Below are positions 1 to 6,423 of a stretch of 7,180 nucleotides of DNA, piece by piece. This DNA is from JAJPXI01 sp045595705 (GTDB taxonomy: Bacteria > Bacillota > Clostridia > Oscillospirales > Oscillospiraceae), in contig JAZOBA010000130.1 of NCBI GenBank assembly GCA_045595705.1, forward strand, positions 1-7,180, given 5' to 3'. The notes beneath the pieces are model-generated. The model was not told the DNA's origin, made no database searches, and was given only the letters and a program-made list of their open reading frames with translations. The position numbers and the translations under genes are program-made. The first letter of the stretch is position 1, and each line of letters begins with the position of its first letter.

Positions 1-1388
1 GCGTCGAAGTCAGCGATCATATCGCCGGGAGCAACCCTGGTGTACAGGCCGCCGTTGTTGTTGGAACCGGCGTCGGCAGAGTACTCGTTGGCCAGCAGAC
101 CGAAGGAGGCGGGGGGAGCATCGCCGGCCTTCCACTGATCCAGCAGCTCCTGCGCCTTCTGTTCAGCGGCGGCAAAGGCCTTGACGGTGGGATCCTCGGT
201 AGACTCGTCTACATCTTCGGTGGCGGGGTCGTCCTCGTTGGCGGCCTCGATCAGGATGTGACGGATGTCTGCGGTGGCGGTGTTGTCCAGATAGCGGGAC
301 TCAAAGACCAGGACATAGAACAGGTCGTAACCGGCGTCGATCACAGTGGCATCGCCGCTCTTACGGGCGGGATCAGTCAGCCAGTCATAGTGGAACTCGC
401 CTTCGGCAGGGGTGTTCAGCTGGAGGGTGTAGTCCTCGTTGTCCACCACGGCGTCCAGATTGCCCTCAACCTCGGCCAGAGCGGCTTCGGCATCGGCCTG
501 AGCCTTGGCCAGAGCGGCCTCTTTCTGCTCCTCGGTGGGGGCCACGGTTTTGCCATCCTCGTCGGTGGTGGATTCCGCGGCTCCGTCAAAAGTACGGAAG
601 TAATAACGGAAGGTGTCCAGCTCGTTGGTGTGAGCCTGATAGTAGGCGTCCAACTCGGCCTCGGAATAGTTGGTCAGAGCGTCCAGCTCGTTGGTGTAGA
701 ACTCATCGGCCAGAGTGGAATCTTCCAGACAGGTGCGGAAGGCCTTCACGGTCATGGTGTTGCCGTAAATCTGCTCCAGATAGGTGCGGCGGGTAAAATT
801 ATAGCCGTAGGCCAGATAGGACTCGATGGTGGAGTCCAGAGATTCCATCTGGGCGTCCACATCGGCCTTGCCCGCGTCAGACAGGGTGTAGCCGGCTTCC
901 TTGGCGGCGGCCACAATGGCCCGCTCACGGCGCAGGGTCTCCAGCGCCTCGTCCAGGAAGTAGTCGTGGTAGCTCATGCCGACATATACGTCACTGACGG
1001 TGTATCCGTAAGCGGCCCACTCATCAATGTCGGCCTCGGTGATGATCTGCTCTCTGGCGGATTCATTGGGGGAGTAGGGCATGGTGAGACCGTACTGGGA
1101 GTAGGTGGCGGCCACATTGGCCAGCTGGTTGTTGTAGTAATAGTAGGCTACCTGAGGGGCGGTGACTTTCTCGTCACCGATGGTGGCCACGGCGGCATTG
1201 CGCTGGAAAACGCCGGAGTCCCAAATCAGCAGAATGGCGGCCAGAATGACCACAACAATGCCGATGACGGTGTAGGTGATGGTGTTGCGCTTACGCTGCG
1301 CCTCTTTCTGCTTCTGCTCCTGCTCACGGGCGGAGAGCTCAGCTGCCTCTTCGAGCTTGCGCTGCTGCTTCTTATCGGATGCGCTCAT
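1..1388 (-). CDS. Membrane-anchored peptidyl-prolyl cis-trans isomerase (PrsA/SurA-like foldase), C-terminus cut by window edge
   Basis: The minus strand reads open from an ATG at 1386-1388 to the window edge, giving 462 residues. Residues 1-35 are hydrophilic and rich in Lys, Glu and Gln (probably cytosolic and helical). Residues 37-56 form one hydrophobic membrane segment, and no lipobox cysteine is visible, so this is a signal anchor rather than a PrsA-type lipoprotein. Residues 60-370 are an acidic, Ala/Tyr-rich SurA-N/trigger-like chaperone region. From about residue 374 a parvulin rotamase domain begins: ADIRHILI, then WKAG, SFGLLANEYSADAGS and NNGGLYTRV, which match the family pattern of RHIL, lA.eyS.d.gs and GG. 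Known family role: folding of exported proteins at the outer face of the membrane. The start is supported by an AGAGG sequence 12 bases upstream and by a promoter at 1457-1485. The end of the domain and the stop codon lie outside the window. Function is assigned from the domain; substrates are unknown. Confidence 0.9.
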   Translation of the reverse strand, partial: MSASDKKQQRKLEEAAELSAREQEQKQKEAQRKRNTITYTVIGIVVVILAAILLIWDSGVFQRNAAVATIGDEKVTAPQVAYYYYNNQLANVAATYSQYGLTMPYSPNESAREQIITEADIDEWAAYGYTVSDVYVGMSYHDYFLDEALETLRRERAIVAAAKEAGYTLSDAGKADVDAQMESLDSTIESYLAYGYNFTRRTYLEQIYGNTMTVKAFRTCLEDSTLADEFYTNELDALTNYSEAELDAYYQAHTNELDTFRYYFRTFDGAAESTTDEDGKTVAPTEEQKEAALAKAQADAEAALAEVEGNLDAVVDNEDYTLQLNTPAEGEFHYDWLTDPARKSGDATVIDAGYDLFYVLVFESRYLDNTATADIRHILIEAANEDDPATEDVDESTEDPTVKAFAAAEQKAQELLDQWKAGDAPPASFGLLANEYSADAGSNNNGGLYTRVAPGDMIADFD

Positions 1389-1456
1389 GTTTGGTTCAGT
1401 CCTCTCGTGTATGTTGGGCAGCATTCAAAAAGCCACCTTGGATTTCGTACCATGGT

Positions 1457-1485
1457 ATTATACAGGAAAAGCCTATGGCTTGCAA
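1457..1485 (-). promoter_or_regulatory. Sigma-A type promoter for the foldase gene
   Basis: Read on the minus strand there is a TTGCAA -35 box (1480-1485), a 17-base spacer and a perfect TATAAT -10 box (1457-1462). Transcription would start near 1450, leaving a leader of about 60 bases before the ATG at 1388. The rest of 1389-1617 is AT-rich spacer; I see no gene in it. Confidence 0.75.
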
Positions 1486-1617
1486 GGGAAAAATCATGGC
1501 AGCAAGGTATATTTCGCCGTTTGTTTGGAAACACTGGCTCGATTTTACAAAAAGTTCATGAAATCTTTTGTTTTTGTTCGGTTTATCCCGGAAAAAATCA
1601 GTATAATGGGAAGTGAA

Positions 1618-1647
1618 GAAAAAAGAGCTGCCCATTCCGGGCAGCTC
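1618..1647 (-). terminator. Rho-independent terminator after the 6S RNA unit
   Basis: A perfect 9-bp stem (GAGCTGCCC at 1625-1633 and GGGCAGCTC at 1639-1647) with a 5-base loop is followed, on the minus strand, by TTTTTTC (1624-1618). The U-run is only on the minus-strand side, so it ends transcription coming from the 6S RNA/DUF1292 side and insulates the foldase promoter. Confidence 0.9.
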
Positions 1648-1655
1648 ACAGCAAC

Positions 1656-1860
1656 AAATATACCCCACGGTGGCCGTGTAGACGTATTAAAAACCTGCAC
1701 GTAATGGCAGGTGGGTCGCCTCCACAACGCTTTACTGCTTCCAACATCCAACCGCTTGCGAAAAGGGCCGGGAGGCCTGCAAACCGCGTTATGAGGGGGC
1801 GTCCCGTTTCGTAAATGTGGGTTTTAATAAATCTATCACGCACCCCGCAGGGATACTCCT
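1656..1860 (-). ncRNA. ssrS: 6S RNA (SsrS) candidate
   Basis: No protein fits this stretch, but the minus-strand transcript folds as 6S RNA. The closing stem pairs UAUCCCUGCGGGGUGCGUG (1855-1837) with the CACGGCCACCGUGGGGUAUA arm (1677-1658), with the single-base bulges and the G.GUNCG/CGG.C look of the bacterial 6S closing stem. An A/U stem UAUUAAAACC (1829-1820) pairs with GGUUUUUAAUA (1695-1685). Then comes the central bubble: its 5' side is CACAUUUACGAAAC (about 1819-1806), and its 3' side carries a small CCUGC/GCAGG hairpin (1711-1694) as in many 6S RNAs. A terminal stem starts with GGGACGCC (about 1805-1798) pairing with GGCGACCC (1720-1713) and contains an inner GUUUGC/GCAAGC hairpin. 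The length of about 205 nt is normal. Known role: it mimics an open promoter and binds the housekeeping RNA polymerase holoenzyme. The exact ends are not determined. It may be processed from a transcript begun upstream of the DUF1292 gene. Confidence 0.8.
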
Positions 1861-1870
1861 GGTATTTCCC

Positions 1871-1897
1871 GAAGAAGAGTTTTTATTCCTCTTCTTC
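1871..1897 (-). other. Hairpin at the DUF1292 stop codon, between mRNA and 6S RNA
   Basis: A perfect 9-bp inverted repeat (GAAGAAGAG and CTCTTCTTC) flanks a 9-base loop that contains the TAA stop of the DUF1292 gene. One arm consists of the Glu codons near the C-terminus. No U-run follows on the minus strand, so it is unlikely to be a full terminator. It could stabilise the mRNA 3' end, slow polymerase or mark a processing site ahead of the 6S RNA. The structure is seen; its role is inference. Confidence 0.5.
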
Positions 1898-2182
1898 CTC
1901 TTCGAACAGATACTCCATGAACTGCTCGTAGACAGCCATGAGTTCATCTTCGTCGTCAATGGTGGACAGGATCTCCTCGCCGTTTTCGTGGATGACCTTC
2001 AGAATGATCAGGCCGTACTCCTCATCGTCCACGGGCTCTTCCTCTGCGTCGGCATACTCAGCGGGGAAGAAGGCCATGTAGGTATTGCCGTTGAACTCCA
2101 TGGTATCCAGATGTTCCAGCTCGATCTCTCTGCCCTCGTCATCGGTGACAGTAACAAAAGTGGGGCCAAATTCCTCGCTCAT
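1883..2182 (-). CDS. DUF1292 (YrzB-like) small acidic protein
   Basis: This gene encodes 99 residues with the usual DUF1292 layout: an early F.TVTDDEGRE segment, ELEHLDTMEFNGNTYMAFFP in the middle, then an acidic loop followed by a GLIILKVIHENGEE strand pair and a Glu-rich C-terminus ending in six Glu. The length fits the family (roughly 90-110 aa). The protein is very acidic, has no membrane segment and should be cytosolic. Its function is not established; in Bacillus the relative is YrzB. The start is fixed by AAGGAAG 11 bases before the ATG and by a promoter at 2240-2268. The 6S RNA begins only some 25 bases after the stop codon on the same strand with no clear terminator between them, so the two are probably co-transcribed. 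Confidence 0.9.
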   Translation of the reverse strand: MSEEFGPTFVTVTDDEGREIELEHLDTMEFNGNTYMAFFPAEYADAEEEPVDDEEYGLIILKVIHENGEEILSTIDDEDELMAVYEQFMEYLFEEEEEE

Positions 2183-2239
2183 ATTATCTTACACTTCCTT
2201 TTTACAGTTTGTTGTGATTATGGGTGTTCTTCTGCCGCT

Positions 2240-2268
2240 ATTGTACCCTGTGACCATGGAAATTGCAA
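2240..2268 (-). promoter_or_regulatory. Sigma-A type promoter for DUF1292 and probably the 6S RNA
   Basis: On the minus strand TTGCAA (2263-2268), a 17-base spacer and TACAAT (2240-2245, five of six consensus bases) form a good promoter. The start site would be near 2233, about 50 bases before the DUF1292 ATG. It points away from the penicillin-binding protein promoter at 2332-2359. The two promoters and their leaders fill the 262-bp gap 2183-2444. Confidence 0.7.
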
Positions 2269-2331
2269 CCCCGGGACAAGCCAAAATATCAGGGGGAAAT
2301 GGAAGAATATGGTTGATGCGTTGTTACAGGG

Positions 2332-2359
2332 TGGACAAAAGAGGAATATGTGGTATAAT
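2332..2359 (+). promoter_or_regulatory. Sigma-A type promoter (extended -10) for the class A PBP gene
   Basis: TGGACA (2332-2337, five of six), a 16-base spacer and a perfect TATAAT (2354-2359) preceded by TGG, which makes an extended -10 element. Transcription would start near 2366, giving a leader of about 79 bases. Confidence 0.8.
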
Positions 2360-2421
2360 ACTATGATACTATTTTGATATCATTACAGTGCGGAAATTTT
2401 TTCGCATGTTACGGAAAAGAT

Positions 2422-2440
2422 TCTCCTTGAGTCGGAGGTG
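2422..2440 (+). promoter_or_regulatory. Ribosome binding site of the PBP gene, with possible sequestering hairpin
   Basis: GGAGG (2434-2438) sits 6 bases before the ATG at 2445 and decides this start over an in-frame GTG at 2388 that lacks a comparable site. TCTCC at 2422-2426 can pair with the GGAGG over a 7-base loop (five pairs, one of them U-G), which could modestly mask the site. Confidence 0.6.
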
Positions 2441-2444
2441 TTTT

Positions 2445-5138
2445 ATGGGATCCAATCAATCCAACTCCAATCGTCCGGCGCCCAAGAAACGCAGAAAAAA
2501 GCGCCGTTCCAAGGTGGGCGCAATTTTTGGCGCCATTTTCAAGACGTTGGGCACGATCCTTCTGTTGGGTGCCTGTACCGGCGCTCTTTTGGCCTGTTAT
2601 GCCGTGGTCTACGTGCAGAGTATTATTATTCCTCAGGCCAAGGAAGTGGTGGAATCGCTGGAGATTTTCAATGCCAGCGAAAGTTCCACCATGTACTACG
2701 TGGATGCCGAGACCGGCAATTTGGTGGAAATGGTCAAGCTCTACGGTGATGAGGACCGCATTTGGGTGGAGTATGAGGATATTCCTCAGAATCTGATCAA
2801 TGCCACCATCGCCATTGAGGACCGCCGTTTCTACACACATCAGGGCGTGGACTGGAAACGTACGGCTGCCGGCGTGGTCTATATGTTTACCGGACAGGAC
2901 ATTCAGGGCGGCTCCACCATTACCCAGCAGCTGCTGAAGAACGTGACCAAGTATGATGACGTGACGGTTCAGCGCAAGATTCTGGAGATTTTTACCGCCC
3001 TTGAGTTTGAAAAGTCCCATTCCAAGGAGGAAATTCTGGAATGGTATCTGAACTATATCTATCTGGGCGAGCGCTGCAACGGTGTGTACACCGCGTCGCT
3101 GAATTATTTCGGCAAGGAACTGAAGGATCTGACGCTGGCCGAGTGTGCCTCGCTGATCTCCATTACCAATAACCCTTCCATCTACAATCCTTACCGCTAT
3201 CCCGAAAATAACCTGTACCGCCGCAATCTGACCCTGGAAGAGATGGCAAAGGATTACAACGGCCCCATGATCACCGAAGCCGAACGGGATGCGGCCATCG
3301 CCGAACCGCTGACTTTGAACCGTGATTCGGGTACCTCCCGTGAAATTGAAACCTATACCTGGTACGAAGATCAGGTTATTACAGAAGTTCTGGACGCCAT
3401 GGTGGAAGAACTGGGTATCTCCCGTGAGGCAGCCTCTGTGATGCTCTATCGCGGCGGTTTGAAGATCATCACCTGTTATGATCCCAAGGTACAGGCCTAT
3501 GTGGACGGCGTCTATGGAAACCGCGACACGCTGCTGATGAGCGGAAAGCCGGTGCTGGAACTGGAATCCAAGCGCGGACAGGACATTCAGTCGGCCATTA
3601 CTGTCTTGGACAACCGGACCGGACATGTGGTGGCAATGGCAGGCGGTGTGGGAGAAAAGACGGGCAGCCGCGGCTGGAACCGTGCTACCGACACGGTGCG
3701 TCCGCCCGGATCGTCCATCAAGCCCATTTCGGTTTATGGCCCGGCGCTGGATATGGGGCTGATCGGCATCAACACAGTGTTTGACGATGTTCCTCTGGAG
3801 GCCCATCTTGACGAGGAAGAGCCGGAAAATCTGGCGAAAATCGATACCTGGCCCGACAACTCTTATGGCTACAACAAGGGTCTGACCACGGTTTTCGAAG
3901 CCGTGGAGGACTCGGTCAATACCATTTCTCTGTCGATCCTGCAGGATTTGGTTACACCCCAGCTGTCCTTCCAGTATCTGACCGAAACCTTTGGCCTGAA
4001 GACGCTGGTGGCTTATAAAGAAGTCAACGGGGTTGTTTTCTCCGATATTGACCGCGCGCCTCTTTCCATGGGTGGCCTGACCGAGGGTGTGTCCACCTAC
4101 GATATGGCTGCGGCCTACGGCGTCTTTGCCAACAACGGCATTTACCGCGAACCCACCACCTTCCTGCAGGTGCTGGATTCCGACGGACACGTTCTGCTGA
4201 ATAATGACGTGTCCGGCAAAGTGGTGCTGAAGGAAAGCACAGTGTATTATGTCAATGCATTGCTGGAGAATGTCGTCAGCCCCTACGGTACCGGTAAATC
4301 CGCCCAGTTGGAAGGCATGACGGTGGCCGGCAAGACCGGTACCACCAGCTCCAACAACGACAAATGGTTTGTGGGCTACACACCCTATTACACCGCTGCT
4401 GTCTGGGTGGGCTATGACGAAATGGAGCGCATCCAGTCCAACAGTTATCTGGCCGCTGATATGTGGAAGCAGGTCATGGGACCGCTGCATGAGGGGTTGG
4501 AGGATGTAGGGTTCTTGGTGCCGGAGGACCTTGTGGAGCAGAAGTACTGTAAGGACAGCGGTCTGATTGCCACCGAGTGGTGTGCCGCAGACCCCCGTGG
4601 AAGCCGCATCACCACCGGGACCTTTGTCAACGGCGACCAACCTACCCAGTACTGCACCGCCCATATGCCCGTGGAAGTCTGTACCGCCTCTACCGCCCTG
4701 GTACGGTATGACGGCAAGCCTTCCGGAGTGTACCATCTGGCCGGTTCGTACTGTCCCGAAGAGTGTATCGTGACCATTGGCATGCTGAATCACGAGCGTC
4801 TGTATGTGGACGACAAAGTGGTGCCCCGTGACGATGTGTATCTCTATAACAGTCTGCTGAAGATGGACAACGGCGGTCTTTGCGATGTGCACGTTGCGCC
4901 GCCCTATGACCCGACTATTTTTGACCCCGCGCTTCCGGAGACATGGCCGCCTGCCGGTGACCCCAATTTCCCCGATTTTGACATTACCGACGCGTCAACC
5001 TGGCCGCCCTTTGCGCCGGAACCCATTCCTTCGCTGGAACCGACTCCTTCGCCGGAGCCTACTCCCGATGCCGAGAACGGAACGGGTGGTTGGTTCAGTG
5101 ATTGGTGGTCCGGATTATTCGGCGGAGGAAATGACTGA
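2445..5138 (+). CDS. Class A penicillin-binding protein (PBP1A type; glycosyltransferase 51 plus transpeptidase)
   Basis: This bifunctional peptidoglycan synthase of 897 aa polymerises glycan strands from lipid II and cross-links the stem peptides outside the membrane. Residues 14-23 are a basic cluster (KKRRKKRRSK), and about 33-57 is a single membrane anchor. The GT51 domain follows: EDRRFYTH with catalytic Glu125, GGSTITQQ at 155-162, and the YLNYIYLG element. The transpeptidase has all three motifs: SSIK with nucleophile Ser423 and Lys426, SVN at 490-492 and KTGT at 630-633. After it come a Cys-containing segment (Cys702, 713, 737, 746, 770, 774 and 813), a Pro/Glu-rich linker (PEPIPSLEPTPSPEPTP) and a Trp-rich end with WFSDWWSGLF at about 883-892. 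The gene has its own promoter (2332-2359) and terminator (5164-5203), so it is monocistronic. Catalytic residues are intact and it should be active. It is divergent from the DUF1292/6S unit. Confidence 0.96.
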   Translation: MGSNQSNSNRPAPKKRRKKRRSKVGAIFGAIFKTLGTILLLGACTGALLACYAVVYVQSIIIPQAKEVVESLEIFNASESSTMYYVDAETGNLVEMVKLYGDEDRIWVEYEDIPQNLINATIAIEDRRFYTHQGVDWKRTAAGVVYMFTGQDIQGGSTITQQLLKNVTKYDDVTVQRKILEIFTALEFEKSHSKEEILEWYLNYIYLGERCNGVYTASLNYFGKELKDLTLAECASLISITNNPSIYNPYRYPENNLYRRNLTLEEMAKDYNGPMITEAERDAAIAEPLTLNRDSGTSREIETYTWYEDQVITEVLDAMVEELGISREAASVMLYRGGLKIITCYDPKVQAYVDGVYGNRDTLLMSGKPVLELESKRGQDIQSAITVLDNRTGHVVAMAGGVGEKTGSRGWNRATDTVRPPGSSIKPISVYGPALDMGLIGINTVFDDVPLEAHLDEEEPENLAKIDTWPDNSYGYNKGLTTVFEAVEDSVNTISLSILQDLVTPQLSFQYLTETFGLKTLVAYKEVNGVVFSDIDRAPLSMGGLTEGVSTYDMAAAYGVFANNGIYREPTTFLQVLDSDGHVLLNNDVSGKVVLKESTVYYVNALLENVVSPYGTGKSAQLEGMTVAGKTGTTSSNNDKWFVGYTPYYTAAVWVGYDEMERIQSNSYLAADMWKQVMGPLHEGLEDVGFLVPEDLVEQKYCKDSGLIATEWCAADPRGSRITTGTFVNGDQPTQYCTAHMPVEVCTASTALVRYDGKPSGVYHLAGSYCPEECIVTIGMLNHERLYVDDKVVPRDDVYLYNSLLKMDNGGLCDVHVAPPYDPTIFDPALPETWPPAGDPNFPDFDITDASTWPPFAPEPIPSLEPTPSPEPTPDAENGTGGWFSDWWSGLFGGGND

Positions 5139-5163
5139 GCAGATACCGCAGCCGAATCAATTC

Positions 5164-5203
5164 AACAGGGGTGCCGCAAAATTGCGGCACCCCTGTTATT
5201 TTT
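5164..5203 (+). terminator. Rho-independent terminator of the PBP gene, overlapping the convergent ytvI stop
   Basis: A perfect 16-bp stem (5164-5179 and 5182-5197, beginning AACAGGGGTGCCG) has only AA at its centre and is followed by ATTTTT on the plus strand (5198-5203). The minus-strand side lacks a good U-run, so it mainly serves the PBP gene. Because the stem is symmetrical it may still slow or protect the convergent transcript, whose TAA stop (5196-5198) lies in its edge. Confidence 0.9.
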
Positions 5204-6257
5204 GCCGGAAGTTCAGAATCCCTGCATGATATAGCTGTGCTGCCAGAAGGGCGCCTAAGGGCGCCAGAAGCATGCCAACTACACCGAACAGGGAAAATCC
5301 CAGATACATGGCAGTCAGGGCGGCAAGCGGATGCAGTCCGGTCCGGTTGGCGATCAGTTTGGGCTCCAGAATATTCCGTGTCAGCCAGATGGCAGCATAC
5401 AGGATAAGCAGGGAGAATCCGCGCCGGAAATTTCCGCTCAGCATACAGACCAAAGTCCAGGGCAGCAGAACCGTTCCGGTGCCGAAGACAGGCAGTGCAT
5501 CCAGAAAGGCGGTTCCGACGGCCAGCAACAGAGCGGCATCGATTTTGATTAACAGAAAGCCCACGGTCAGCAGGACAGAGGTCACCGCCATCAAAATGCC
5601 CTGGGCCTTTACCCATCCGCCCAGGGCGGTTTTTAGCTGTTGAGCGGTTTTCTTCAGACGGGCCAGCCAGTGAGACGGGAGTTGCTTGCGAACAAAGGCA
5701 CTCAACGCAGGTTTATCCGCCAGAAAGAAATAGCTGGCCAACAGGGTCGTGAACAGAAACAACACAAGGCGGGGCAGGGTCAGAAGACCACGGGTCAGCC
5801 GGTCCAGCAGTGTGGAACCGAAGGAGGACAGAAGAATGGCGACCTGTTCCGCCACACCGGCCAGCGCACGCTGCAGTGCAGAGCGAAATTCCGGGGAAAC
5901 CGCCACAGTCCACCGATAAATCAAATGGTCCAGCTGCTGATTGATCTGCTGCAGAAAAGCCATCCATGCAGGGAGTTTGGTGCTCAGTACGGTCAACTCA
6001 AACCAGATTCGCCGCAGCAGAAAAAGGCCGCCTGCGGAAAGAACGGCCAAGCCAAGCAGGAGGATGAGTGCTGCGGTCCATCCTCTGCTGAGATGCAATT
6101 TTTTGCAAAGAAAAGCCACGGTATGCTCCAGCAGGAAGGAAATTCCCCACCCCAGAAGAAAGGGGAGAAGGCCGGGGAGCAGGAGTGCCGCAGCGCCCAA
6201 AGCCAACGCTGTGTACAGGAAACCGAGCAGAAATCGCAAGTGTTTATGAACGGTCAT
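5196..6257 (-). CDS. ytvI: AI-2E family membrane protein, sporulation protein YtvI type
   Basis: This gene encodes 353 residues, a normal length for the family, with about seven to eight hydrophobic helices. It starts with a pair of N-terminal helices (about residues 8-45), then a helix near residues 60-82, a soluble stretch rich in Gln/Arg, and a C-terminal bundle. The C-terminal part carries the family signature: DALPVFGTGTVLLPW from residue 253, LTRNILEPKLIA around 292-303, GLHPLAAL, and a final GMLLAPLGALL helix. This wording (DALPV.GTG, EPKL.A, GLHPLA) is closest to YtvI, described as a sporulation integral membrane protein. General AI-2E/TqsA members are transporters or antiporters, so the substrate is uncertain. 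The ATG at 6257 has AGGAGG 4 bases beyond a short TCCC spacer. The frame stays open another 93 codons upstream, but that part has no ribosome site and overlaps pheB. I see no clear promoter, and a sporulation-sigma promoter is possible. Confidence 0.85.
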   Translation of the reverse strand: MTVHKHLRFLLGFLYTALALGAAALLLPGLLPFLLGWGISFLLEHTVAFLCKKLHLSRGWTAALILLLGLAVLSAGGLFLLRRIWFELTVLSTKLPAWMAFLQQINQQLDHLIYRWTVAVSPEFRSALQRALAGVAEQVAILLSSFGSTLLDRLTRGLLTLPRLVLFLFTTLLASYFFLADKPALSAFVRKQLPSHWLARLKKTAQQLKTALGGWVKAQGILMAVTSVLLTVGFLLIKIDAALLLAVGTAFLDALPVFGTGTVLLPWTLVCMLSGNFRRGFSLLILYAAIWLTRNILEPKLIANRTGLHPLAALTAMYLGFSLFGVVGMLLAPLGALLAAQLYHAGILNFRQK

Positions 6258-6333
6258 GGGACCTCCTGTCCATTTTGACAAGAAAATGGGATGAGAGGGT
6301 TGAAAATTGTGTGTTTTCGCCCCTCGATTTGGG

Positions 6334-6362
6334 TTGCGAACCGAGAATGACTGTGCTAAAAT
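6334..6362 (+). promoter_or_regulatory. Sigma-A type promoter for pheB-hom
   Basis: TTGCGA (6334-6339), a 17-base spacer and TAAAAT (6357-6362) preceded by TGC, an extended -10. The start would be near 6369, leaving a leader of about 55 bases before the pheB ATG. It lies in the 166-bp divergent gap between ytvI and pheB. Confidence 0.7.
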
Positions 6363-6423
6363 GAATTTCAGCCACGAACAAATGATTTTGTGACAAGGAC
6401 GCTTAGAAAGGGTGGCACGGAAT

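Noticed and set aside
1602..1607. Plus-strand TATAAT that could start an antisense RNA across the 6S gene
   Set aside because: No acceptable -35 box lies 16-18 bases upstream, there is no extended -10, and no plus-strand gene follows.
258..1616. Plus-strand open frame of 452 codons
   Set aside because: It lies opposite the foldase gene, has a Gly/Val-rich composition typical of an antisense frame, no ribosome site and no family resemblance; the minus strand gives a clear parvulin protein.
1862..1960. A dedicated 6S promoter inside the end of the DUF1292 gene
   Set aside because: Only weak matches were found (for example TAAAAA near the stop codon without a well-spaced -35 box); it cannot be excluded but is not supported.
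1817..2377. Plus-strand open frame of 186 codons
   Set aside because: It is antisense to the DUF1292 gene, spans two predicted promoters and has no ribosome site or known domain.
2388..2444. GTG start 19 codons upstream for the PBP
   Set aside because: The ATG at 2445 has a well-spaced GGAGG site; the GTG has none and would add an odd Arg/Phe-rich piece.
2409..4892. Minus-strand open frame of 827 codons
   Set aside because: It is the antisense of the PBP gene, rich in His/Gln/Gly with no recognisable domain, and the plus strand has all PBP catalytic motifs.
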